Notes: generated by a model not told the origin, from the sequence alone. 64,000 bases of DNA from Tipula vernalis (GCA_958295665.1 OY282560.1:308741236-308805235); one strand, 5' to 3'. Shown: positions 60,327 to 64,000, numbered from the stretch's first letter. Program-made: numbers and translations.

Positions 60327-61840
60327 GCAGTAAAACAATTTTAAAAAAATATTATTTTAAATAAACACATACATTTAAAATTAATACTAATACATATAAA
60401 GCTGCACACACATAAATACGTTCAGATGGTGCCTAAGCAGGTGAACTGATCAGGGAAAAAATGTTACTATCAGATTTCGGCTTCGATTTCTCCACTTCAG
60501 GAATTGGTTCGCTTCGATTTAGCCGCATTTTTGTTTTAATCTTGACCACTTCCACAAATTTTATAATGGTAGGTGTAATTGGGTCGTATACCAGTGTCCG
60601 TGGTTCTTGTAGTTCAGGCGGATATAAAAGTTTTGGTTCGTCATCCTTCTCCTCTTTGTGTCCTGATTGATCACCACGAATACTTCTAGTGAATTTTTTC
60701 GTTCTTTTCTCTTTTACTTCGTCTTTAACCGTTTCGCTATTGCACACATCATTCTCGGCCACATTCATCCACGTCTGATTTGCATACTGCCTCGGTTTGA
60801 AACACAACACTGGATTATCAATGACAATCGATTGTTTCACCAACCAATCGCGTACTTGAATCGTATTACAATCACATCTAATCGGATTACCGGATAGTCC
60901 GATAGTTCGCAGACGATTAAAATGTTGAAAATCTTTTGGCAATTTGGTGATTTTGTTGCCCGATAAATTTAAATTTTCCACACTTTTTGGTAATTTCTTC
61001 CAATCCAGCTCTCTAATTTTATTGTTGCTTAAATCGAGCACGCGTATTTGATTTTCAGTGAATTGATGAAAACTGATTGGCAAACTTTCCAATCGTATTC
61101 CAGATAGATCGATTGTGGATATGGTTGAATCTTTAAATCCAGAATCTGGACTAAATCCATCCAGGCGGATACATTTTAGTGTAGATTCGGTACACGTACA
61201 AAAATCCATACATCGAAGTGAGGCGATAAATTTTAACGTACACAGTAAAAAAAATATTTCGCTTAAATTCATTTTTGTTTCGTGATCGCACAAACTAGCA
61301 GACACTGTTACACGGAGTAAAGCTTAAATTGAACTGAGATTATAAAAGAAAATTTTTTTATCAACTTAGTGGCTCAGACAAATTGAGCAAGTGGATTTTG
61401 GCGGAGATTTCCGGCACCCGATATTCTAAAATAAATGCTAATACAGTATTTTGCTAATCGAGTTGCCCTTGTACTTTGAAAAATTTTGTAAGCGAGATAA
61501 CAACATAAGCGCGCACATTCATTTATTTTGTGCGCGTATCGATAAACATAAAGGTATCAGGCTGCGGCCACTTCAAACCGGCTAATCTCCGGCTTAATTT
61601 ACTATTTATACATTAATTTGTGTTGCTTTGCTTTGTTTTAATTTTCTGTATATTTCTCATTCCAGATGTAGAGCATGTAAAAAAGCATTTTCGGACAGTT
61701 CAACGCTGACAAAACATTTGCGAATCCACAGCGGCGAGAAACCGTATCAATGTAAATTATGTTTACTGCGTTTTTCACAATCGGGCAATTTAAATCGACA
61801 TATGCGAGTTCATGGCACCAACGGCCAATTAATTACATGA
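31522..61840 (+). CDS. gl: glass, zinc-finger transcription factor (seven coding exons seen; N-terminal exon missing)
   Basis: This is the insect orthologue of glass, a nuclear DNA-binding activator required for photoreceptor differentiation. The coding exons are 31522-31652, 51879-52000, 52075-52212, 52278-52623, 52687-52935, 52998-53344 and 61666-61840. All junctions are GT-AG and keep one frame, giving 501 visible residues. Landmarks shared with the fly protein, recalled from memory, are [16 protein letters not shown] in the first exon, [52 protein letters not shown] and YSFTADFR, followed by five C2H2 fingers with GERPYR or GQKPFR linkers. The start Met lies upstream in an exon I could not find: the first exon opens in mid-codon after an AG and matches the fly sequence from about residue 16. 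Two antisense leucine-rich-repeat genes sit in the last intron. Orthology is very secure; the 5' end is not resolved. Confidence 0.96.
31653..32500. other. 5' part of the 20 kb glass intron, nothing recognised
   Basis: AT-rich sequence following the exon a donor, without coding signals, up to the probable 3' LTR of the gypsy element. Confidence 0.4.
32870..34046 (-). pseudogene. env-like glycoprotein gene of the gypsy element, broken
   Basis: Matches the insect errantivirus Env pattern: a basic cleavage-type site followed by the conserved NWIGSAWKW segment in the 34046-33504 frame, and a downstream frame (33495-33139) with [21 protein letters not shown] further stretch has [10 protein letters not shown] and a hydrophobic region near 32900. 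In retroviruses of this type the product is a membrane fusion glycoprotein. A frameshift near 33500, further stops and loss of the C-terminal frame make it non-functional. Confidence 0.75.
34080..34990 (-). pseudogene. gypsy pol remnant with a large internal deletion
   Basis: The upstream part contains the start of reverse transcriptase ([12 protein letters not shown], stop, [18 protein letters not shown]). It then passes straight into [15 protein letters not shown] and TISGKRVHK, the C-terminal tail of gypsy integrase. The catalytic parts of RT, RNase H and integrase are missing. Confidence 0.75.
35213..35898 (-). pseudogene. gypsy gag remnant
   Basis: Two frames (35898-35587 and 35554-35213) give a Gln/Asn-rich product with no zinc knuckle, and [15 protein letters not shown] / [12 protein letters not shown] direct repeats near the C-terminus. 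Position and composition fit the gag of env-bearing insect gypsy elements. The N-terminal capsid region looks truncated and a frameshift separates the halves. Confidence 0.55.
35901..37139. other. Non-coding stretch; includes a degenerate GATTTTCGAG-type AT-rich block (36540-37080)
   Basis: 35901-36540 has no recognised feature. From 36540 the sequence is a low-order repeat of GAGATTTTT, TTATTCGAG and ATTATTC words, similar to blocks at 44590-45000, 46970-47180 and 58200-58900. The 36600 block shares AAGATTTTATAGATTTT with the 58310 block. Confidence 0.55.
37140..37625. repeat. Inverted partner of the 27.4-28.7 kb repeat cluster
   Basis: Starts CTGTTAAAGTTAGCCGAAAG, which is the inverse of CTTTCGGCTAACTTTAACAG at 28552-28572. 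It continues with GATGTGACTTGTCAGTAGCT and TTCAAGTTTCCCGTGGGAAA, again inverse to the left cluster. The two clusters flank 8.4 kb containing glass exon a. Confidence 0.8.
37630..38890 (-). pseudogene. Ty3/gypsy gag-protease-reverse transcriptase relic
   Basis: On the - strand, near 38700-38600 a zinc-knuckle-like GKCFVCYKR stretch; near 38500-38240 a protease/linker segment ending [16 protein letters not shown]; near 38030-37800 reverse transcriptase with [56 protein letters not shown] and KVEYLGHIF. The YLDD catalytic box is intact, but frameshifts lie in the T8 run at 37917 and elsewhere. It belongs to a different lineage from the env-bearing element at 33 kb. Confidence 0.75.
38891..39696. 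other. No gene recognised
   Basis: A short - strand open stretch (39115-38906) with [20 protein letters not shown] could be the N-terminus of a retroelement protein, but I cannot place it. The rest is AT-rich sequence. Confidence 0.35.
39698..40546 (-). repeat. Repeat X, copy 1 (direct repeat of 45773-46570)
   Basis: Starts TCAGAGCCTTCTAGAGTATA and ends TTCTAATTCCCTTATAAAAG, like copy 2. On the - strand a frame encodes [20 protein letters not shown] and [17 protein letters not shown], which also survives in copy 2, so X is part of a coding element. At its right end it joins a truncated BEL copy at a TAAAAG microhomology. Confidence 0.75.
40547..43980 (+). mobile_element. BEL/Pao retrotransposon, left copy (+), 5'-truncated; left arm of the palindrome
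   Basis: Reading +, it has a broken aspartic protease part (FGEWKL ... [20 protein letters not shown], 40930-41170) and reverse transcriptase ([20 protein letters not shown], 41630). A YVDE box at 41990 is followed by a deletion of about 150 bp. RNase H follows ([12 protein letters not shown] at 42310; [29 protein letters not shown] at 42650), then an integrase zinc-binding region ([18 protein letters not shown], 43100) and DYAEPLLWK near 43400. The integrase core is missing. gag is absent because the left end is cut. Confidence 0.85.
43981..45000. repeat. Palindrome arm, non-coding part Y (left copy)
   Basis: Inverted copy of about 46970-47834. Shared strings include GGAGATGAGTTGCCCAAAAC-like sequence, TTTTTGGGTAACTAAATTCA, CGCTCAACAGTCGATTTATA-like sequence and CGTACTGTTTCATA on the other strand. 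It includes a C12/A9 run at 44341-44360 and, from 44590, a degenerate GAATAATTTCG-type AT-rich block. Confidence 0.75.
45029..45209 (+). pseudogene. PHD-type zinc-finger ORF of a non-LTR element, left copy
   Basis: An open frame of about 60 codons: [32 protein letters not shown], then [14 protein letters not shown] and stop. The Cys4-His-Cys3 spacing (CxxC ... CxxC ... HxxC ... WKCxxC) is that of the PHD fingers found in ORF1 proteins of several insect LINEs. An inverted copy lies at 46700-46880. The rest of the protein is not preserved. Confidence 0.6.
45210..45622. repeat. Inner end of the left palindrome arm (partial X)
   Basis: Inverse of 46279-46690: AGAACCGAGGAAAAATCC, CAAATTTTTAATGAAAACGT-like sequence, and the string ending GAAATAAAAGCTTA at 45622. 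Beyond this point the two arms no longer match, so this is the edge of the loop. Confidence 0.75.
45623..46278. other. Loop of the large palindrome
   Basis: 656 bp not part of the inverted match. Bases 45773-46278 are instead a direct copy of repeat X at 39.7-40.2 kb. Bases 45623-45772 are unique within the window and non-coding. Confidence 0.7.
46279..46969 (-). repeat. Inner end of the right palindrome arm, with the PHD-finger ORF (46700-46880, -)
   Basis: Inverted copy of 45000-45622. The PHD-finger frame is present in reverse but carries changes, including loss of one Cys position at the CSLC end and a shifted ISTKK-type segment, so it is more decayed than the left copy. Confidence 0.7.
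46970..47834. repeat. Palindrome arm, non-coding part Y (right copy)
   Basis: Inverse of 43981-45000, with several indels. The left copy's C-run is here a short GGGGAGTGGGCC stretch next to TTTGTAGTTACGCCAC. No genes. Confidence 0.75.
47835..51530 (-). mobile_element. BEL/Pao retrotransposon, right copy (-), near full coding order; right arm of the palindrome
   Basis: On the - strand: gag N-terminal region with [20 protein letters not shown] (51472-51224), the DUF1759-type segment [20 protein letters not shown] (51180-51010), then an intact aspartic protease frame (50797-50219; [12 protein letters not shown]). Reverse transcriptase pieces follow (50188-49435, [15 protein letters not shown]), RNase H (49212-49012, [15 protein letters not shown] and [13 protein letters not shown]) and the integrase zinc region (48757-48524). 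About 220 bp of the RT palm present in the left copy is missing here, and the integrase core is absent in both. LTRs could not be delimited. Confidence 0.85.
50219..50797 (-). CDS. BEL/Pao aspartic protease region (uninterrupted frame)
   Basis: 192 codons open. It starts [20 protein letters not shown] and continues [60 protein letters not shown] and [20 protein letters not shown], then [23 protein letters not shown] is the active-site motif of the BEL/Pao peptidase (DUF1758), which matures the gag-pol polyprotein. It is the longest intact frame in the element, but it is only a section of pol and not a free gene. Confidence 0.8.
   Translation of the reverse strand: MLYILFNKLDNETKQLWMRHTIGQEFPAFQPNQARNLINQTLLPTAIIKIKDGFGEWKLCRAVLDSGSQASFVSKDLVQRLNLSQTNARISISGIGKSTAGIIKGKGTVSISSRIDRYNWQLQCLIISKVTSCQPDTLIEIPSLHNMEHLTLADPTFNQPNQIDVLLNSGRLIAQNTVFRWAISGTSYAIKK
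51531..51878. other. Intron end before glass exon b, nothing recognised
   Basis: Follows the gag start of the BEL copy and may contain its leader or part of an LTR. The final 40 bp provide the branch/pyrimidine region of the exon b acceptor. Confidence 0.4.
51879..52000 (+). CDS. gl: glass exon b (cysteine-rich segment)
   Basis: The acceptor is TTCATTTCAG and the donor is CTTAA|GTAAGT. In phase it encodes [20 protein letters not shown] followed by a DFDCGSC stretch. This is the small cysteine-rich segment that directly follows LDSPQ in fly glass. A 20.2 kb intron filled with transposons separates it from exon a. It ends two bases into a codon completed by exon c. Confidence 0.93.
52075..52212 (+). 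CDS. gl: glass exon c (FPGLPP block)
   Basis: The acceptor is AAATTTTTAG and the donor is TTCAA|GTAAGT. The exon encodes [20 protein letters not shown] and PSLFPFSP, one of the best-conserved glass segments outside the fingers. The intron before it is 74 nt and the one after it 65 nt, so the middle of the gene is compact, unlike the two giant introns around it. Confidence 0.94.
52278..52623 (+). CDS. gl: glass exon d (low-complexity activation region)
   Basis: The acceptor is CCGTTTTAG and the donor CACAA|GTAAGT, with phase 0 at the end. The protein is rich in Asn, Gln, Ser and Tyr. It contains [16 protein letters not shown] and [15 protein letters not shown], both diagnostic of glass. The Asn/Gln-rich stretch between them is expected for the poorly ordered activation region of this factor. 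Confidence 0.94.
52687..52935 (+). CDS. gl: glass exon e (Pro/Ser-rich region)
   Basis: The acceptor is ATATTTTTAG and the exon ends at GTCAA|GTAACA, a weaker but valid donor. It encodes [20 protein letters not shown] and [15 protein letters not shown], then a His/Tyr/Pro-rich stretch ending KSPVFSQ. The fly order [11 protein letters not shown] then TYSFTADFR is kept. Confidence 0.94.
52998..53344 (+). CDS. gl: glass exon f (acidic linker and zinc fingers 1-3)
   Basis: The acceptor is AATTTGCAG. After an acidic linker (YEEEDSGDG) come three C2H2 fingers starting at [16 protein letters not shown] and CPICDRRF, joined by GERPYR and GQKPFR linkers. The exon ends TATAG|GTGAGA, inside the linker before finger 4. 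If the intron is retained, the frame meets TGA one codon past the splice site, giving a three-finger protein. The stop codon of antisense gene A lies only 20 bp beyond this donor. Confidence 0.97.
53365..54375 (-). CDS. Leucine-rich-repeat surface protein, copy A, nested antisense in the last glass intron
   Basis: A 336-residue intronless gene. Residues 1-18 form a signal peptide ([18 protein letters not shown]). Then come a cysteine-rich N-cap ([14 protein letters not shown]), three or four leucine-rich repeats (about residues 50-130; LDLSxN-type cores such as [13 protein letters not shown]), and a C-cap (NPIKCDCN ... [14 protein letters not shown] ... DVC). The linker is long and acidic, with [10 protein letters not shown], a plausible glycosaminoglycan site, and an Asp8 run from an (ATC)n repeat. 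The last ~20 residues are hydrophobic with no cytoplasmic tail and a small-residue GSTG stretch before them, as in GPI-anchored proteins. The product is therefore probably extracellular and membrane-attached. Its layout recalls fly windpipe, but I do not claim orthology. The start is chosen by the signal peptide and by alignment with copy B. Confidence 0.85.
   Translation of the reverse strand: MKLREIFFLLCTLKLAISLRCMDFCTCNESTLKCTRLNGFSSDSGWKSSAISTIDLSGIRLESLPISFHQFTENQIRVLDISNNTIRELDWKKLPKSVENLNLSGNKITKLPKDFQHFTRLRALALSGNPIKCDCNAIQMRDWLVKKSVIVDNPVLCAKPRHYANQTWMNVAENDVCTKEKKKKTFVRSIQWDRGDQTVYNEYSDMSDGSGDDVDEPKLLNSPKIKESREIEPAIEVTHLVEEPGDQITEVTPTMIVTFVEVVVASSKVGTDRIDPAFGDVNYGYPSELDDDDDDDDKYKPKEKFDFKPSPLTGSTGRFYTCVSLYVLVFVVNLFV
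54376..54465 (-). promoter_or_regulatory. Conserved upstream region of gene A (homologous to 61273-61362 of gene B)
   Basis: GATCAC and CAGACACTGTTAC and TTGAACTGAGATTATAA are shared between the two copies just upstream of the start codons. Similarity fades beyond about 54465 and 61362. This is the likely leader and core promoter carried by the duplication. No clear TATA box in the right orientation was identified, although TTATAATCTCAG lies about 70 bp upstream. Confidence 0.45.
54466..54800. other. Intron sequence, nothing recognised
   Basis: AT-rich. A short + strand open stretch has no family signature. Confidence 0.35.
54880..56040 (-). pseudogene. Unidentified degenerate coding block (probable mobile-element gene)
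   Basis: Several overlapping - strand frames have non-random composition and GC above background. From 56034: [40 protein letters not shown] and [16 protein letters not shown]. Near 55590-55500: [20 protein letters not shown]. Near 55540-55350: [20 protein letters not shown]. Near 55130-54900: [14 protein letters not shown] and [20 protein letters not shown]. The pieces need several frame changes to join. I cannot name the family. Confidence 0.35.
56311..56630. repeat. Degenerate tandem repeat, three units of ~115-150 bp
   Basis: Units start near 56311, 56426 and 56579 with CTACAGTSCNNGCTCAAACATTG-like sequence followed by TAAATYGMYRTTTTG. Between them ACACCAAAATTGCTCCGATC and ACATCAGAATTGCTTCGATT are also repeated. 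Confidence 0.65.
56631..56999. other. Non-coding, with a short GTCTGGA-type repeat (56745-56800)
   Basis: Words GTCTGAATGTCTGAACGTCTGG and GGATGTCTGGATGCC form a small degenerate 8-10 bp tandem array. Nothing else was seen. Confidence 0.5.
57000..58080. repeat. Degenerate TTGAGTTGG minisatellite-like block
   Basis: About 1 kb made of imperfect GGGTTGAGTT, GGATTGAGTTG and GGGTTTAG words, interrupted at 57160-57330. The strand asymmetry (G/T on +) creates a spurious Pro/Asn-rich open stretch on the - strand at 57338-57655. Confidence 0.8.
58200..58900. repeat. Degenerate GATTTTCGAGATTATTC block
   Basis: Repeated words GAGATTTTA, TTTTCGAGATTATTC and TTCTAGAATT over some 700 bp. Similar blocks lie at 36540-37080 and, in opposite orientations, within the palindrome arms. 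Confidence 0.6.
59040..59480 (-). pseudogene. Jockey/R1-type LINE fragment (RNase H region)
   Basis: On the - strand, frames join as [54 protein letters not shown] and [12 protein letters not shown], the layout of a LINE-encoded RNase H (Cys-rich start, YVDSQ with the catalytic Asp, GHS motif). Frameshifts occur between each. It is similar in type to the LINE at the right edge of the window. Confidence 0.55.
59481..60104. other. Intron sequence, nothing securely recognised
   Basis: A - strand open stretch (59895-59680) has [20 protein letters not shown] but no family I know. GC is higher than average, which hints at further mobile-element coding sequence. Confidence 0.3.
60105..60137 (+). 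repeat. Duplication junction repeat R1 (pairs with 61557-61592)
   Basis: The string CTTCAAACCGGCTAATCTCC, preceded by CAGGCTG, occurs here and again just upstream of the last glass exon. The decayed exon copy begins about 10 bp further right. R1 therefore marks the right end of duplication unit 1 and the second copy marks the right end of unit 2. Confidence 0.75.
60145..60242 (+). pseudogene. Decayed duplicate of the 3' half of glass exon f
   Basis: The sequence follows exon f: TCGATTGTAATA, TTTTCCCAAGCAACTAAATTAAC, an internal deletion of about 65 bp, then TTTCACAAAGTTCCAGC, ATTCGGGT and CGACCATATA, corresponding to exon bases about 53179-53344. The reading frame is lost and the donor TATAG|GTGAGA has become TATATGTATTT. 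It lies just 3' of gene B, exactly as the real exon lies next to gene A, so one duplication copied both. Confidence 0.85.
60255..60323 (+). repeat. (GA)n microsatellite at the decayed splice donor
   Basis: About 66 bp of nearly pure GA dinucleotide, preceded by GTGTGTGAG. In the intact unit the matching place holds GTGAGAGATAG just after exon f, so the array probably grew from that short purine seed. Confidence 0.9.
60433..61272 (-). CDS. Leucine-rich-repeat protein, copy B, tandem duplicate of copy A with a premature UAG before the anchor
   Basis: This copy has 279 residues from the Met at 61272 ([10 protein letters not shown]), which aligns with the copy A start. An upstream in-frame Met at 61305 is unlikely to be used. 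Signal peptide, N-cap ([11 protein letters not shown]), leucine-rich repeats and C-cap ([12 protein letters not shown] ... [13 protein letters not shown]) are nearly the same as in A. The linker has diverged: the SG-acidic site and the Asp run are gone. The frame ends at TAG (60433-60435), but the next 22 codons in the same frame encode a tail like that of A ([19 protein letters not shown]). The protein is therefore predicted to be secreted rather than anchored, unless the stop is read through. The repeat domain is intact, so this is not an obvious pseudogene. Confidence 0.8.
   Translation of the reverse strand: MNLSEIFFLLCTLKFIASLRCMDFCTCTESTLKCIRLDGFSPDSGFKDSTISTIDLSGIRLESLPISFHQFTENQIRVLDLSNNKIRELDWKKLPKSVENLNLSGNKITKLPKDFQHFNRLRTIGLSGNPIRCDCNTIQVRDWLVKQSIVIDNPVLCFKPRQYANQTWMNVAENDVCNSETVKDEVKEKRTKKFTRSIRGDQSGHKEEKDDEPKLLYPPELQEPRTLVYDPITPTIIKFVEVVKIKTKMRLNRSEPIPEVEKSKPKSDSNIFSLISSPA
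61557..61592 (+). repeat. Duplication junction repeat R2
   Basis: Second copy of the CAGGCTG-x-CTTCAAACCGGCTAATCTCC motif, between gene B and the last glass exon, in the same orientation as R1. Together with R1 it defines a tandem duplication inside the intron. Confidence 0.75.
61666..61840 (+). CDS. gl: glass exon g (zinc fingers 4-5, UGA stop)
   Basis: The acceptor is TTTCTCATTCCAG. The exon completes the Arg codon from exon f and encodes [20 protein letters not shown], then [20 protein letters not shown], and a short HGTNGQLIT tail ending in TGA at 61838-61840. The UGA is followed by C, and the frame stays open for 71 more codons. The large gap before this exon (53345-61665) is one intron hosting the two leucine-rich-repeat genes. 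Confidence 0.97.
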
Positions 61841-62056
61841 CATCGGCAAACGGGTAGCAATGGTGGTAATAATGGTGGCGGCGGCGGCGGCGGCGGCGGC
61901 AATACTAGCATAAGTAATAACACAAATTACACCGATATTAAACCACAATTTCATCCATTTGCACCGACTAACTACAGTTCATGTCTGGATGACACATTGC
62001 AACGGTATCGTTATGATGGGGTTTGTCGAAATAATTTTGTTAAAATCTTAACATAA
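61841..62056 (+). CDS. gl: Candidate stop-codon readthrough extension of glass
   Basis: Immediately after the TGA the same frame stays open for 71 codons to TAA at 62054-62056. The translation is not random AT-rich sequence: HRQTGSNGGNN, a Gly8 run coded by a (GGC) repeat, an NTSISNNTNYTDIKPQFHP segment and a SSCLDDTLQRYRYDG segment. Local GC is well above that of the surrounding 3' region. The stop context is TGA followed by C, known to favour readthrough. I recall that a UGA-readthrough isoform has been listed for fly glass, but cannot confirm it here. The alternative is a 3' UTR that is open by chance. Confidence 0.55.
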   Translation, partial: HRQTGSNGGNNGGGGGGGGGNTSISNNTNYTDIKPQFHPFAPTNYSSCLDDTLQRYRYDGVCRNNFVKILT

Positions 62057-62576
62057 ATTGACGAGATCTCTACTGTACATAAGAAAGAAAACAACGACAA
62101 AAGAAAAATTAAAAAATTAAAATCTGTGTCTGTAATATTATTGTACATTTACATAAATGTGTTTGTTAATCGTAATTAATTAATAAATTCCACAAAATAA
62201 TAATTCATCGAACATCGAATATCGATATAAAGTATTTCGCGCTGTCGCGGACTTTCCAACCGAATCTTAATCTCAATCTCATTACAATCACACGCAGACA
62301 CTTTATTTATGCTACGTATTATGTACTTCTGTAAATTTTATTATGTATACAAAAAAAAAAACAAATTTTACTAGTCACTTGTAGGTTAATTTATTATTAA
62401 TTAATTAATTAAATATTTAGCTATAAATAAATTAATTTTATTTGTGTAATTAACAAAAAAAAAATTGATTGCTAGGCACATAAGTGAAATAAATAAAAGA
62501 AATAGAAAATGGAATATAAAACTGAGTTTCTTGTATCGGAACAGTGATGCTGAGCAAGTGAAAGTGTTGTAAATTT
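62057..62576 (+). other. glass 3' region with polyadenylation-signal candidates
   Basis: AT-rich sequence with no gene. AATAAA hexamers on the + strand occur at 62182-62187 and at 62488-62497 (two overlapping), followed by a GT-rich stretch near 62530-62580. These are reasonable 3' ends for the glass transcript. The gypsy LTR begins directly afterwards at about 62577. Confidence 0.45.
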
Positions 62577-63035
62577 TGTTATGTTTTTGCCTTACCAATT
62601 AAGGTTCGTATCACTGGATTGCGAATAAAACAAAATCAATTCAATTTATCAGCAACGAATTTATTTATTTCACACAAAAATTATTACAACACAATTTATT
62701 AATGATAATTCACAAAATCACTTTATATAAATTATTCGCACAATGTTACTGATTGATCACTATTACTTTTTATTTTGCACTAAAACATTTTTTAAATCAC
62801 TTTAATTCCTTTTTAATCTTTACTCTATCGCGTTCCAAATATTACTAATCCAATTCGACCTCGTTCGCCTTTTTATATACACAAACCAAAATTCTAGAAA
62901 GTTCATGACTTTTCCAGTAAGAATAGTGTAGAAACATTTAGAACAATTTTATCATGGAAACTTCCATTTTAGTACAGTAAAACATTGAGCTATTAATTTA
63001 AGTTGTTCTATTACAATCTAGGTGTCACCGGCACA
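62577..63035 (-). mobile_element. 3' LTR of a Ty3/gypsy element
   Basis: On the - strand the LTR starts TGTGCCGGTGACACC right after the purine tract TGAGGGATAG and ends near GCAAAAACATAACA, about 459 bp. It contains a TATA box (GTATATAAAA at 62880-62871) and AATAAA signals further on. The matching 5' LTR would lie outside the window. It is inserted some 80 bp past the last glass polyadenylation candidate. Confidence 0.75.
62871..62880 (-). promoter_or_regulatory. TATA box of the gypsy LTR
   Basis: GTATATAAAA on the - strand, followed by AGGCGAACGAGG; the position within the LTR is as expected for the U3/R boundary. Confidence 0.6.
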
Positions 63036-63043
63036 CTATCCCT

Positions 63044-63415
63044 CACTTAAGCCTGTTCATTCCGAACAGGACCCAAATCACCTCTTCTGTAGAGGGCCAG
63101 CCTCTCCAAATGCACCACCTTCGGTTTACTTCGATGTCCTTTCTGAATCCGATAAACCACGTCATTCATCCTGGTGATGACAGTGTAAGGTTCTTCCCAT
63201 GCTGGTTGTAGCTTCGGTGATAATCCTTTCTTTCGTTGTGGGTTGTGAAACCATACCAATTGCCCTTCCTGGAAGATATCGAGCTTTCATCCGATTACTT
63301 GACATCTGTATTTTCCCCCGTACAAATTGATGAATCTCATTAAGTTCCTCTTTTATCCGGTCTACATAATCCTGTCCACATAAAGCCGCTGATGGTAGAG
63401 CCCCAAACTTTAGAT
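63044..63415 (-). pseudogene. gypsy integrase C-terminus
   Basis: On the - strand: LKFGALPSAALCGQDYVDRI, KEELNEIHQFVRGKIQMSSN and RMKARY. After a small frame break the open frame reads WFHNPQRKKGLSPKLQPAWE, EPYTVITRMNDVVYRIQKGH and SKPKVVHLERLALYRRGDLG, then stops just before the LTR. This is the integrase tail of the 412/mdg1-like gypsy lineages. Upstream sequence is replaced by a LINE at about 63425. Confidence 0.85.
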
Positions 63416-63419
63416 CTCC

Positions 63420-64000
63420 AGTTATTATTTATTATTATTATTGAAGGGCCATGTGGGCGGTAAAAGATCTATTGTGCTGGACCCTGCTTAATTATCCGTC
63501 CAGTCAATATTCAGGCTCTTAATGAATCTGATAATACTACCGGCCGGTACAAGATACAAACTATCTGGGCTCATTGTTCTCCCTCCTAGATGTGACAGTC
63601 TTTACTGCCAAATGGCTGGGCATTGGCAATGAACATGTTCCGCTGATTCCGCTTCCAGATCGCTGAAGCGGCATACATCTGTCTTACTTAGGCCTATCTA
63701 CTTAAGGTGATACCTTAAGGGGGCATGACCTATGAGGAAGCCAATAAGCAGCCTTAACTCAGGTTTCCTAAGTTCAAGACACTCTTTAACCCTGACAGAT
63801 GAAAGTGATATAAATTTCATCGCCTGTCGCAAACCTGGAACTCTACGCCAGTAGGAGGGCTTTGCAACATAGTGACCCTTAGTAACGCCGCAGAAGGGTT
63901 CTGGTATAATAAATGGAGAGGCAGAACCCTCGCGGGCGAGCCCACCAGCTGCCTCATATCCTTCGATTCCAGTATGACCTGGCTGGCAACCACATAAGTG
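63420..64000 (-). mobile_element. 3' end of a jockey/R1-type LINE, running off the window
   Basis: On the - strand the frame reads GCQPGHTGIEGYEAAGGLAR, EGSASPFIIPEPFCGVTKGH, YWRRVPGLRQAMKFISLSSV and ECLELRKPELRLLIGFLIGH, then CRFSDLEAESAEHVHCQCPA, the RNase H end and Cys/His C-terminus of such LINEs. The 3' tail is a (TAA)n-like stretch at 63423-63441, inserted into the gypsy integrase gene. Confidence 0.85.

Noticed and set aside
60433..61272. Gene B as a plain pseudogene
   Set aside because: Signal peptide, all Cys of the caps and the leucine-rich repeats are intact; only the position of the stop differs.

Overview
The window is AT-rich, intron-bearing and full of transposons. It is animal DNA, almost certainly from an insect. 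The strongest evidence is a clear orthologue of glass, the zinc-finger factor needed for photoreceptor development. Its coding exons run on the + strand from about 31.5 kb to 61.8 kb. The transposon mix is also typical of insects: BEL/Pao, an env-bearing Ty3/gypsy, jockey-type LINEs, Penelope, mariner, PIF/Harbinger and ISL2EU-like elements. I cannot name the order or species.

Layout. 0-1.4 kb: a decayed gene of an insect transposon-like family. 1.5-4.05 kb: a foldback element with long inverted arms. 4.2-5.9 kb: a jockey-like LINE relic. 6.7-11.2 kb: a two-gene PIF/Harbinger element (DDE transposase on +, MADF partner on -), with a MITE in the transposase intron. 11.2-15.0 kb: nothing recognisable. 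15.0-17.05 kb: a Penelope-like element. 17.1-18.5 kb: a mariner derivative with unusually long inverted ends. 19.3-23.75 kb: a THAP/DDE transposase of ISL2EU type facing a probable accessory gene. 24.2-26.8 kb: another inverted-repeat element holding mariner and BEL pieces. 27.4-28.7 and 37.1-37.6 kb: inverted clusters of one repeat family, lying on either side of a single glass exon. 32.7-36 kb: an errantivirus-like gypsy with most of pol deleted. 37.6-38.9 kb: another gypsy relic. 39.7-51.5 kb: a large palindrome built from two opposed BEL/Pao copies plus a PHD-finger element.

glass locus. One N-terminal exon (31.52-31.65 kb) is separated by a 20 kb transposon-filled intron from a compact block of five exons (51.88-53.34 kb). 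The last exon (61.67-61.84 kb) lies beyond an 8.3 kb intron. Splice phases agree at every junction and the five C2H2 fingers are intact. The first coding exon was not found. The annotated UGA is followed in frame by 71 open codons of protein-like composition, which suggests stop-codon readthrough.

The last intron holds two antisense genes for small secreted or surface leucine-rich-repeat proteins, copies A and B. They arose by tandem duplication of a segment that also took the 3' half of glass exon 6. A decayed copy of that exon still lies next to gene B. Gene B has an in-frame UAG just before an otherwise preserved hydrophobic tail, so it may encode a secreted version of an anchored protein. 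The window ends in a gypsy LTR and integrase tail interrupted by a LINE 3' end.
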